DNA of 6,101 nt. Source: Lentisphaerota bacterium. Lineage in GTDB: Bacteria; Verrucomicrobiota; Kiritimatiellia; RFP12; JAAYLN01. Below the pieces are notes generated by a model. The model did no database searches. It saw only the letters and a program-made list of their open reading frames with translations, and was not told the DNA's origin. The DNA is taken from contig JAAYZJ010000522.1 in NCBI GenBank assembly GCA_012514915.1, positions 1-6,101 of the forward strand. The letters run 5' to 3'. Below are positions 1 to 5,888 of this stretch, one piece after another; within the stretch, counting starts at the first letter, position 1, and the number at the start of each line of letters is the position of its first letter. The translations under genes and the position numbers were made by a program.

Positions 1-2
1 AC

Positions 3-767
3 AACGAGCTCCTCTCCGTGCTGGATCACCTCGGCGACAGCGGTTTGCTGCCCGAGATCATCACCACGGCGAGCCCGTTCATCGCCACCCTCGTCAAGCG
101 CGAGTTCCCCGCCATCGAGGTGCGGGCGTCGGTCAACATGCGTCTGGACTCCACGCTGGCGATGGACTACCTCGCCGACGTCTTCGACGCCTTCCACATC
201 CGGCGCGACCTCCAGCGCGACCTGGCGACCGTCGCGCAGTTCCACGACTGGTGCCGGGTCAACGGCAAGACGCTGTGCATGCTGGCCAACAGCGGCTGTC
301 TACGCAACTGCCCGCACCAGACTTTTCACGACAACCTCGTCGCGCACGACGCCGAGATCGACGAAGTCAAGAATGTCGCGGGGTTCCAGCCCCATTTGTG
401 CTGGAAGCTTTTCGGGCGGCGGGAGCGGCTCGTCGAGTTTCTCCGCGGCTCCTGGATCCGCCCCGAGGATCTGCACCGCTACGCCCCCTACTTTTCCGTG
501 GTGAAGCTGGCCACGCGGCAGCATTCCCATCCCCGCATGGTCATCGGGGCGTATGCCGCCGGGCGCTTCCGCGGCAACCTGCTCGACCTGATGGAGCCCT
601 GCTTCTCGCCCATCTTCGCCCCGCAGGCGATCGACAACGCACGCTTTCCCGACGACTGGTTCGACATCGCCGGCGCCTGCGCCACGCACTGCCGCCGCTG
701 CGGACGCTGCGAGGCCGTGCTCGGGCAGGTGCTGGTCGAACCCGACGCCGCCCCCTCCTTGGCGTGA
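3..767 (+). CDS. U32 peptidase-like protein, C-terminal part (5' end outside window)
   Basis: The reading frame is open from the first bases and runs to TGA at 765-767. The GTG at 18 is unlikely to be the true start because the frame continues upstream (N-E-L-L-S) and the protein begins mid-domain. Residue numbers here count from that GTG. The stretch with SVNMR (38-42), an IRRDLQRDL segment (61-69) and CMLANSGCLRNCP (87-99) followed by QTFHDNLVAH resembles U32-family proteins, which use a barrel-like domain and, in several studied members, an Fe-S cluster. Ten cysteines are visible: 79, 87, 94, 98, 128, 195, 221, 225, 228 and 231. The last four form a CX3CX2CX2C cluster near the C-terminus. 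The C87-x6-C94 spacing also resembles that of Fe-S-binding U32 members. No signal peptide or membrane segment is seen in the visible part. Family assignment is from memory of motifs; substrate and reaction are unknown. Confidence 0.7.
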   Translation, partial: NELLSVLDHLGDSGLLPEIITTASPFIATLVKREFPAIEVRASVNMRLDSTLAMDYLADVFDAFHIRRDLQRDLATVAQFHDWCRVNGKTLCMLANSGCLRNCPHQTFHDNLVAHDAEIDEVKNVAGFQPHLCWKLFGRRERLVEFLRGSWIRPEDLHRYAPYFSVVKLATRQHSHPRMVIGAYAAGRFRGNLLDLMEPCFSPIFAPQAIDNARFPDDWFDIAGACATHCRRCGRCEAVLGQVLVEPDAAPSLA

Positions 768-807
768 GAACCTTGCGCGTTTTTTGCGCGTTTCCAACGC
801 AGGCGTC

Positions 808-867
808 TTGCTTGTCGGGTCGGCAACATGATACGCTTCACAACACCTGCCATTCCTCTGATTGGCA
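808..867 (+). promoter_or_regulatory. Weak promoter/operator candidates before the mini-ORF and Sel1 gene
   Basis: The gap 768-899 must hold the promoter of the downstream pair if they are not transcribed with the U32-like gene. Only weak matches are visible: TTGCTT (808-813) with TACGCT (832-837) at 18-bp spacing, and an isolated TTCACA (837-842) without a good -10 partner. A dyad TGCCA-N10-TGGCA lies at 848-867 and could be an operator. None is convincing alone. Confidence 0.18.
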
Positions 868-887
868 TGGAGGGACGTTTCGGGACT

Positions 888-894
888 CGGGGAG
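888..894 (+). promoter_or_regulatory. Ribosome binding site of the 23-codon ORF
   Basis: CGGGGAG lies five bases before the ATG at 900. It is a good Shine-Dalgarno match at near-optimal spacing and is the main reason to take the short ORF as translated. Confidence 0.5.
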
Positions 895-899
895 CTGAG

Positions 900-971
900 A
901 TGAACAGGATTCTAGCGGGCCTCGCCATCGCGGCCGCGGGCGTGCTGCACGCTTGCGGGAAGGACGGCTGA
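900..971 (+). CDS. 23-residue lipoprotein-signal-like peptide upstream of the Sel1 gene
   Basis: ATG at 900, TGA at 969-971. The peptide has a short basic N-region (N2, R3), a hydrophobic core from about residue 4 to 16 rich in Leu, Ala, Ile and Gly, and a lipobox-like LHAC with the cysteine at residue 19. Only CGKDG would remain after signal peptidase II cleavage. A Shine-Dalgarno sequence precedes it. It ends one base before the ATG of the Sel1 gene, whose own ribosome binding site lies inside this ORF, so translational coupling is likely. It could be (a) a minimal lipoprotein, (b) a leader peptide tuning Sel1 translation, or (c) the signal peptide of the Sel1 protein separated by a one-base frame difference. 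The composition is too signal-like to dismiss, but an ORF this short can arise by chance and no homologue was checked. Confidence 0.5.
   Translation: MNRILAGLAIAAAGVLHACGKDG
957..964 (+). promoter_or_regulatory. Ribosome binding site of the Sel1 gene
   Basis: GGGAAGGA lies eight bases before the ATG at 973. It is within the last codons of the 23-codon ORF, so ribosomes translating that ORF would cover or expose it. It supports 973 as a genuine start. Confidence 0.6.
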
Positions 972-972
972 C

Positions 973-2334
973 ATGGCGGGGGAGATGATAAAAGAGGTTC
1001 GGCCCGACTTGGTGCGCCAGGCGAACGCAGGTTCCGTCGAAGCGCAGTACAATCTGGGCGTGCTTCTGTCGCAGGAACACAGCGAGCACGACCATGCGGC
1101 CCAGGCGGTCGAGTGGTACCGCCAGGCGGCAGAGCGCGGTTATGCCATGGCCCAGTACAGCCTCGGGGTCATGATCTCCGAAGGGCGAGGTGTCCCCCGG
1201 GACGATGAGGCGGCCGCGGCATGGTTCCGCAAGGCCGCCGAGCAGGGGCACGTGATGGCGCAGTGCAGCCTGGGCGTGCTCCTGGTCTCGGGGCGGGCGG
1301 GGACGGCGGCGGACCGGTCCCGGGCGGTGGAGTGGTTGTTCCGGGCAGCCATGCAGGGGTGCGCAGAGGCGCAGTACAATCTCGGCCTGATGCACACCGA
1401 AGGGCTCGGCGTGGCCCGCAACGACGCCAAGGCCGCCGACTGGTACCGCAAGGCCGCCGAGAATGGCTATGCCAAGGCGCAGTGCAACCTGGGAATGGCG
1501 TACGCCGAAGGGCGCGGTGTACCCGTCGACCCCGCCAAGGCGGCGCAGTGGTTCTACAAGGCGGCCGAGCAGGGCTGCGCCGACGCCCAGTTCAACTTCG
1601 GCCTGATGTACTGCTTTGGCCAGGGGGTGCCGAAGGACGAGCACAAGGCGGTGAAGTGGTTCCGCCTGGCTGCCGAGCAGGGTGATGCGACCGCCCAGTG
1701 CAAGCTCGGCGTGATCTATGCCCACGGGCGCGGTGTCGAGCGCGACGACGCCGAGGCCGCGCGGTGGTACCGCCTGGCGGCCGCACAGGGCGACGCCATG
1801 GCGCAGTGCAGCCTCGGTGTCATGTGCGCCGAGGGGCTGGGCGTCGAAAAGAACGCCGCCGAGGCGCTGGAATGGTACCGCCGGGCGGCTGAGCAGGGCT
1901 ATGCCATGGCGCAGTACGCCATCGGACTCCATTTTGCCGAGGGAAACCTCGTTCCCCGTGACGAGGCGCAGGCGTTCGACTGGTTCCGCCGCGCCGCCGA
2001 GCAGGGGTACGTCAAGGCGCAGTACAATCTCGCGGTCATGGTTGCCGAAGGAATCGGCGTTAAACGCAATGACGCCCAGGCGCTCGCTTGGTACCGCCGC
2101 GCCGCCGAGCAGGGGTACGTCAAGGCACAGGTCAATCTCGCGGTCATGCTGGACGAGGGACAGGGGGTGCCCCGCGACGCGTCCGAGGCGCGGCGGTGGT
2201 ATCAGCGGGCCGCCGAACAGGGCAATGTCCAGGCGCAGGCCCGGCTCGCGCGTCTGGAGGCCGCCGGGAACGGGCCGGCGGCGCCCCGCCCCGCTCCGCT
2301 GCGGATCCGGCTGGTCCGGCCGGTGGCGCGCTGA
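973..2334 (+). CDS. Sel1-like repeat (SLR) protein
   Basis: A 453-residue protein. After a 23-residue N-terminal cap come eleven tandem Sel1-like repeats (residues 24-420), each with the pattern AQ-x-x-LG-x-x-x-x-x-G-x-GV-x-x-(D/N)-x-x-x-A-x-x-W-(Y/F)-x-x-AA-(E)-x-G. All are 36 residues except the third, which is 37 and diverges around GRAGTAADRSR. A partial repeat and a basic, proline-rich tail (about 433-453) close the protein. Sel1 repeats form helix pairs stacked into a solenoid that binds other proteins; they have no catalytic role of their own. The start at 973 is forced: the frame is closed by TAG at 913-915 and has no ATG, GTG or TTG between. From this start there is no signal peptide, so a cytoplasmic location is expected, although the 23-codon ORF just upstream would supply a lipoprotein signal if the frames were joined. 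Eight cysteines occur, four of them at the third position of AQC repeats. The partner is unknown. Confidence 0.95.
   Translation: MAGEMIKEVRPDLVRQANAGSVEAQYNLGVLLSQEHSEHDHAAQAVEWYRQAAERGYAMAQYSLGVMISEGRGVPRDDEAAAAWFRKAAEQGHVMAQCSLGVLLVSGRAGTAADRSRAVEWLFRAAMQGCAEAQYNLGLMHTEGLGVARNDAKAADWYRKAAENGYAKAQCNLGMAYAEGRGVPVDPAKAAQWFYKAAEQGCADAQFNFGLMYCFGQGVPKDEHKAVKWFRLAAEQGDATAQCKLGVIYAHGRGVERDDAEAARWYRLAAAQGDAMAQCSLGVMCAEGLGVEKNAAEALEWYRRAAEQGYAMAQYAIGLHFAEGNLVPRDEAQAFDWFRRAAEQGYVKAQYNLAVMVAEGIGVKRNDAQALAWYRRAAEQGYVKAQVNLAVMLDEGQGVPRDASEARRWYQRAAEQGNVQAQARLARLEAAGNGPAAPRPAPLRIRLVRPVAR
1042..2232 (+). repeat. Eleven tandem 108-bp (one 111-bp) Sel1 coding repeats
   Basis: Units begin at the AQ dipeptide and repeat every 36 codons (the third unit 37). 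Most units have diverged at the DNA level while keeping the helix-pair consensus. Conserved DNA words such as GCCGCCGAGCAGGG recur once per unit. Confidence 0.93.
1981..2148 (+). repeat. Near-identical 60-bp segments in the last Sel1 repeats
   Basis: Bases 1981-2040 and 2089-2148, exactly 108 bp apart, match at 56 of 60 positions by my count. They cover the end of repeat 9 into repeat 10, and the end of repeat 10 into repeat 11. Such silent-site agreement contrasts with the rest of the array and suggests recent unit duplication or conversion. Confidence 0.85.
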
Positions 2335-2354
2335 CCACGCTGAAAACGGCAAGA

Positions 2355-2383
2355 GGCGCAAGTCACCAAGACGGGGGTGCGCC
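2355..2383. terminator. Possible hairpin between convergent genes
   Basis: In the 51-base gap between the Sel1 stop (2334) and the permease stop (2386), GGCGCA (2355-2360) can pair with TGCGCC (2378-2383) over a 17-base loop. A competing CACC (2364-2367)/GGTG (2376-2379) pair also exists. There is no T-tract on either strand, so an intrinsic terminator is doubtful. Confidence 0.2.
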
Positions 2384-2385
2384 CG

Positions 2386-3423
2386 CTAGCGCCACCAGGG
2401 CGCGGAAAGCCAGAGCGGGATGGTCAGCAGGCATGCCGCATGGGTCGCGAGGACGGTCGCCGCCGCGAAGCGGGCGTCGCAGCGGTAGGCCTCGCCGAAC
2501 ATCACGCTGGCCATCGAGCAGGGTTGGGCCGCGACGATCAGGAGTGCCGGCCGCACGCCGGCCGGGAACGGCAGCCAGAAGAGGAGCAGCGTCGCCAGCG
2601 CCGGGATCACCACCAGTCGCAACAGGGTGGTGCCGACGATCAGACGCGTGAAGAGATGGGAGACGTGGATCTCGCCGATCCGCGAACCGACAATGATGGC
2701 GGCGATCGGGATCGTCGCCTGGCCGGTCATCTGCAGCGCGGTGGCGACCATGCTGCTGATGTCGCCGCCGACCGGCGTGGCCTGCAGCGCATCGATCGCC
2801 CCGCCCGCGCACCGGCGCAGCAGCAGCCAGGCGGCGCCGGCGGCCATCGCCAGCAGCGGCATCGACACCAGATTACGCAGACGCGCCGCCATCCGGGCAA
2901 GCGTGGCTGACGCGCGCGCGCGGAGCGGCCCGACCGACGCTCCCGCCGGCACGGCTGCTCCGGCCGCGGAACCCTCCGTCAGCGCCTGGATGCCGAGCGT
3001 CCAGACGACCAGCTCCGCCCCCAGCGCCGAAAAGATGATCTGGGCGACCCCTTTGTCGTCGAGCAGGGTGGCGGCCAGCATGATCGGCAGGAACGAGTAG
3101 TTGTTGATCGTACACTGGAAGCGGAACATGCCGCGGGTCGCCTGGGGCGCGCGCCGCAGCGCGGGGAGCGCCAGCAGCGCGACCATCCATCCCGTCAGCA
3201 TGATCAGGGCCGAGCCCGCCGGCAGCGGCCAGTTGGCCAGCAGGGTCGGCCAGGTGAAATTGCGCGTGAGCGAGGAGAGAATCAACGCCGGGTAGATCAC
3301 ATTGATCTGCAGCAGCGAGAGCTGGCGGTTGAACGGGGTGTCGAGGATGCCGCGCCGCCGCAGGACAAAGCCCGCCGCGCTGATCAGGAAGATGCAGGCG
3401 GTCTTGAAGAAGACGGAGATCAT
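2386..3423 (-). CDS. AEC-family (auxin efflux carrier-like) permease
   Basis: A 345-residue integral membrane protein with about ten hydrophobic segments in two halves. The first half spans about residues 2-21, 36-53, 68-88, 106-122 and 128-148. An Ala/Gly/Arg-rich loop follows (about 150-186). The second half spans about 187-203, 224-246, 258-286, 291-308 and 318-340. The NVIYPALI segment (41-48) and TINNYSFLPIML (105-116) match conserved broken-helix regions of AEC/BART-superfamily carriers. Known members export or import auxin-like compounds, malate, malonate or other small organic anions, so the substrate here cannot be named. ATG at 3421-3423 lies six bases after the hisA stop codon with only a weak Shine-Dalgarno (GGCGGGCG-like, inside the end of hisA), so expression probably depends on hisA translation and the his transcript. 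Its length is somewhat above the usual 300-330 of the family; the loop accounts for the excess. Confidence 0.9.
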   Translation of the reverse strand: MISVFFKTACIFLISAAGFVLRRRGILDTPFNRQLSLLQINVIYPALILSSLTRNFTWPTLLANWPLPAGSALIMLTGWMVALLALPALRRAPQATRGMFRFQCTINNYSFLPIMLAATLLDDKGVAQIIFSALGAELVVWTLGIQALTEGSAAGAAVPAGASVGPLRARASATLARMAARLRNLVSMPLLAMAAGAAWLLLRRCAGGAIDALQATPVGGDISSMVATALQMTGQATIPIAAIIVGSRIGEIHVSHLFTRLIVGTTLLRLVVIPALATLLLFWLPFPAGVRPALLIVAAQPCSMASVMFGEAYRCDARFAAATVLATHAACLLTIPLWLSAPWWR

Positions 3424-3429
3424 GTCGGT

Positions 3430-4158
3430 CTAGGCGCCCGCCGCCGCCAGCAGGTCGGGAAGCGTGGTGTGTCCCTCGTACAGCGCCTTGCCGACGATCG
3501 CGCCCAGCAGGTTGGCATGGCCCAGGGTCGTCAGCGCGCGGACATCGGCTGCGGTGCTCACGCCGCCCGAGGCGATGATGTTGCAGGTGACGGCCCCGCA
3601 GAGCTCGCCCACCGCCGCCACGTTCGGCCCCTGCAGCATGCCGTCGGTGGCCGTGTCGGTGTAGATGAGGGTGCCAACCCCGATCGCCGCCACGCGCTGC
3701 GCGAGGTCGGTGGCACGCACGCGCGTCGTCTCGACCCACCCCTTGACCTGGACCCAGCCGTCGCGGGCGTCGATGCCGACGGCGATGCGCCCGCCGCCGT
3801 GCCGCGCCACGAGGCGCTCCAGCGCGGCGGTGTCGTCGAGCGCCCGGGTGCCGAGGATCACGCGGGCCACCCCCGCGTCGAGCATCCGCTCGACGTCGTC
3901 ATCGCGGCGGAGGCCTCCCCCCGTCTGCACGGGAATAGCCAGTGCGGCGGCGATGCGGGCGATGAGTTCGGCATGGGCCGGCCGGCCCTGGAACGCGCCG
4001 TCCAAATCGACGACATGCAGGGCCTGAGCCCCCAGCGTCTGCCAGTGGCGCGCCATCGCCACGGGGTCGTCGCCGTAGACCGTCGCATCGTCGGCCCGTC
4101 CCTGGCGCAGCCGCACGCACCGCCCCTGCTGAAGATCGATCGCCGGGAAAATCGTCAT
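3430..4158 (-). CDS. hisA: Phosphoribosylformimino-5-aminoimidazole carboxamide ribotide isomerase (HisA)
   Basis: A 242-residue (beta/alpha)8-barrel enzyme of histidine biosynthesis. It opens the ribose of ProFAR by an Amadori rearrangement to give PRFAR in the cytoplasm. Family hallmarks are in order: FPAIDLQ-GRCVRL at the N-terminus with catalytic Asp8, HVVDLDGAFQG (48-58), the phosphate-binding QTGGGLR (78-84), VGIDARDG with the second catalytic Asp130, YTDTATDGMLQGPN (166-179) and SGGVST (197-202). Length is typical. ATG at 4156-4158 follows the hisB stop with one base between (TAACATG), and AAGGGA (4169-4174) ten bases upstream can serve as ribosome binding site. Its product PRFAR is the substrate of the HisH-HisF synthase, and neither gene is next to it here. 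HisF is a relative, but the FPAIDL start and TDTATDGML segment favour HisA. Confidence 0.97.
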   Translation of the reverse strand: MTIFPAIDLQQGRCVRLRQGRADDATVYGDDPVAMARHWQTLGAQALHVVDLDGAFQGRPAHAELIARIAAALAIPVQTGGGLRRDDDVERMLDAGVARVILGTRALDDTAALERLVARHGGGRIAVGIDARDGWVQVKGWVETTRVRATDLAQRVAAIGVGTLIYTDTATDGMLQGPNVAAVGELCGAVTCNIIASGGVSTAADVRALTTLGHANLLGAIVGKALYEGHTTLPDLLAAAGA

Positions 4159-4159
4159 G

Positions 4160-4750
4160 TTAGATCGTTCCCTTCGAGGAGGGGACGCCCGTCTCCCGGG
4201 GATCGCGCTCCACCGCCATCCGCATGGCCCGGGCGAACCCCTTGAACACCGACTCGTAGGCGTGGTGAACCTCGGCCCCGTAGAGGTGCGCGAGGTGGAG
4301 GTTCATGCGGGCCTGGGTGACGAGGGCGCGGAAGAACTCCTCGATCAGCTTGACGTTGAAATCGCGGATGCGGGGCGTCGGGTCGGCGATCGAGTAGACG
4401 AGAAAGGGGCGCCCGCCGAGGTCGACCGCCGCCCGCGCGAGCGACTCGTCCATCGGCAGCAGGCTGAAGCCGTAGCGGCGGATGCCGCGGCGGTCGCCCA
4501 GCGCCTGGTCGAGCGCCGTGCCGAGGACCAGCCCCAGATCCTCGACGGTATGGTGGTAGTCCACGTCCAGGTCGCCGCTGGCCCGGATGTCGAGGTCGAT
4601 CAGCGCATGGCGCGCGAACAACTCGAGCATGTGGTTGAGGAAGGGGATGCCGGTTTCAATGGCGCAGGCGCCGGTCCCGTCGAGGTCGAGCGTCAGCGCG
4701 ATGTCGGTTTCCCGGGTTTGGCGGTGCAGGGTGGCGGTTCGGTGGTTCAT
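4160..4750 (-). CDS. hisB: Imidazoleglycerol-phosphate dehydratase (HisB, monofunctional)
   Basis: A 196-residue enzyme that dehydrates imidazole glycerol phosphate to imidazole acetol phosphate, the substrate of HisC. The two similar halves each carry metal-binding histidine motifs: HHTVED (66-71) and HHAYESVFK (162-170). Also visible are GIPFLNHML (34-42), DESL (101-104), DLGGRP (110-115) and the C-terminal PSSKGTI, a variant of the usual PSTKG ending. There is no HAD-type phosphatase domain, so it is the single-function form and not the enterobacterial fusion. The frame is open upstream as far as 4960, but ATG at 4748-4750 is chosen: it overlaps the hisC stop as ATGA, has a strong Shine-Dalgarno (GGAGGAG, 4756-4762) five bases upstream, and gives the standard length. 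Confidence 0.97.
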   Translation of the reverse strand: MNHRTATLHRQTRETDIALTLDLDGTGACAIETGIPFLNHMLELFARHALIDLDIRASGDLDVDYHHTVEDLGLVLGTALDQALGDRRGIRRYGFSLLPMDESLARAAVDLGGRPFLVYSIADPTPRIRDFNVKLIEEFFRALVTQARMNLHLAHLYGAEVHHAYESVFKGFARAMRMAVERDPRETGVPSSKGTI

Positions 4751-5799
4751 CGGTTCTCCTCCGCCAGGAGCTCGAGCAGGCGGTCGATCTCGGCGTCGGT
4801 GCCGATGCTGATGCGGATCGAGTCGCCGGTGACCGGCCCGGGGAAATAGCGGACGTAGATTTCCGCCTCGCGGAGGCGGTTGAAGCGGCGCGCCGCGTCG
4901 CCGTCGGGCGGGCGGGCGAAGAGGAAGTTGGCGGCCGAGGCGGGGACGCGCCAGCCCCATTCCCGCAGCACGCGCGTCAGCCGGGTGCGTGTCGCGACGA
5001 TGCGCGCGACGTTGGCGCGCATGGCGTCGAGGTCGTTCAGCGCGGCCAGCGCCAGGGACTGCGTCAGCGCGTCGAGGTTGTACGAGTCCTTGATCTTGTC
5101 AAGCGCCTCGATGAGTTCGGCCGGGCCGACGGCGTATCCGAAGCGGATGCCTGCCAGGGAGAACGACTTCGACAGGGTGCGCATGACCAGCGTGTTGCGG
5201 TTGCCGGGGGCGGTGGCCAGCGGCATGCAGTCCGTCGGCGCGAAGTCGGCGTAGGCCTCGTCGACGATGACCACGCCGGGGAAACGGGCACAGAACGCCG
5301 CGATGGTGGCGGGATCGTGCTGCAGGCTGGTCGGCGCGTTGGGATTGGTCAGGAAGAAGAGCGATGCCGCGTAGGCGTCGGGCATTGCCCAGCCGAAGTC
5401 CGGGCCAAGCGCCACCGGCCGCCGCGCGGCCTGCCGGATGTCGGCCAGGATGGGGTAGAGCGAGTAGGATGGCTCGAAGTAGCCGATGGAACCATCGTTC
5501 TCGACGAAGGCGCGCGTGGCCAGGGCCAGGATCTCGTCCGAGCCGTTGCCGGCGAACACCTGATCGACGGAGCAGCCGTGCATCGCGGCGATCCGGCGGC
5601 GGACGGCGGTCGCCATCGGATCGGGGTAGCGCCGCAGCGTGGCGGGGTCGAAGGCGGCCAGCGCGGCCGCGACGGCGGGCGAGGGAGGGTAGGGGTTCTC
5701 GTTCGTGTTGAGCTTGATGATCCGGTTGCCGCGCGGCTGTTCGCCGGGCGTGTAGCCGGTCATGGCGGCGACGGATTTGGCAATGAGGGAACTGGACAT
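4747..5799 (-). CDS. hisC: Histidinol-phosphate aminotransferase (HisC)
   Basis: A 350-residue fold-type I PLP enzyme converting imidazole acetol phosphate plus glutamate to histidinol phosphate. Motifs in order: KLNTNENPYPPSP (29-41), RYPDP (57-61), AGNGSDE (83-89), EPSYSLY (109-115), TNPNAPT (151-157), VIVDEAYADF (177-186, with Asp180 expected at the pyridine nitrogen), TLSKSFSLAGIRFGY (208-222, with Lys211 the Schiff-base lysine) and RISIGT (329-334). The frame is open for 56 more codons upstream to 5967. That extension looks non-homologous and is proline/histidine-scattered, and it would contain the promoter candidate, so ATG at 5799 is preferred; it gives the normal family length. No clear Shine-Dalgarno precedes 5799, in keeping with a nearly leaderless mRNA. 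It is the first gene of a tight hisC-hisB-hisA-permease unit. NPNAPT followed by Ser rather than Gly is a small deviation. Confidence 0.96.
   Translation of the reverse strand: MSSSLIAKSVAAMTGYTPGEQPRGNRIIKLNTNENPYPPSPAVAAALAAFDPATLRRYPDPMATAVRRRIAAMHGCSVDQVFAGNGSDEILALATRAFVENDGSIGYFEPSYSLYPILADIRQAARRPVALGPDFGWAMPDAYAASLFFLTNPNAPTSLQHDPATIAAFCARFPGVVIVDEAYADFAPTDCMPLATAPGNRNTLVMRTLSKSFSLAGIRFGYAVGPAELIEALDKIKDSYNLDALTQSLALAALNDLDAMRANVARIVATRTRLTRVLREWGWRVPASAANFLFARPPDGDAARRFNRLREAEIYVRYFPGPVTGDSIRISIGTDAEIDRLLELLAEENR
4756..4762 (-). promoter_or_regulatory. Strong ribosome binding site of hisB
   Basis: On the minus strand GGAGGAG lies five bases before the hisB ATG and inside the last codons of hisC. 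It decides the hisB start and, with the ATGA overlap, points to coupled translation. Confidence 0.75.
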
Positions 5800-5809
5800 G
5801 GTTGACGGT

Positions 5810-5838
5810 ACGTTAGCCGAGAGCGGGTGTTTCGTCAA
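5810..5838 (-). promoter_or_regulatory. Sigma-70-like promoter candidate for the his operon
   Basis: On the minus strand TTGACG (5833-5838, five of six to the -35 consensus) is followed after 17 bases by TAACGT (5810-5815), which keeps the T, A and final T of TATAAT. Transcription would begin about 3-6 bases before the hisC ATG at 5799. Confidence 0.5.
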
Positions 5839-5888
5839 GAAAACTGGGTGGGGGTTTGGGATTCGGTTGGTGGCCGGGGTGTGCGATG

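Noticed and set aside
774..793. Terminator after the U32-like gene (GCGCG-T6-GCGCG)
   Set aside because: The two GCGCG blocks are a direct repeat; only a 4-bp GCGC self-pair is possible and no T-run follows it.
251..898. 215-codon plus-strand frame overlapping the U32-like gene
   Set aside because: High-GC shadow frame, Arg/Pro/Ala-rich, with no recognisable motif and lying mostly inside a well-supported gene.
838..2361. 507-codon open frame on the minus strand, antisense to the Sel1 gene, itself repetitive
   Set aside because: Its periodic 36-residue pattern is the mirror of the Sel1 repeats: once one unit lacks a stop in that frame, most do. It is rich in Arg/Gly/Pro/His, matches no family I know and would overrun both the mini-ORF and the Sel1 gene.
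3469..4849. Long plus-strand frames (3469-4245 and 4157-4849) opposite hisA and hisB
   Set aside because: Antisense shadows in GC-rich DNA; the minus-strand genes carry complete enzyme motifs.
4751..4960. Upstream extension of the hisB frame
   Set aside because: It overlaps the 3' part of hisC, is Arg/Pro-rich noise, and the ATG at 4750 has a strong ribosome binding site and ATGA overlap.
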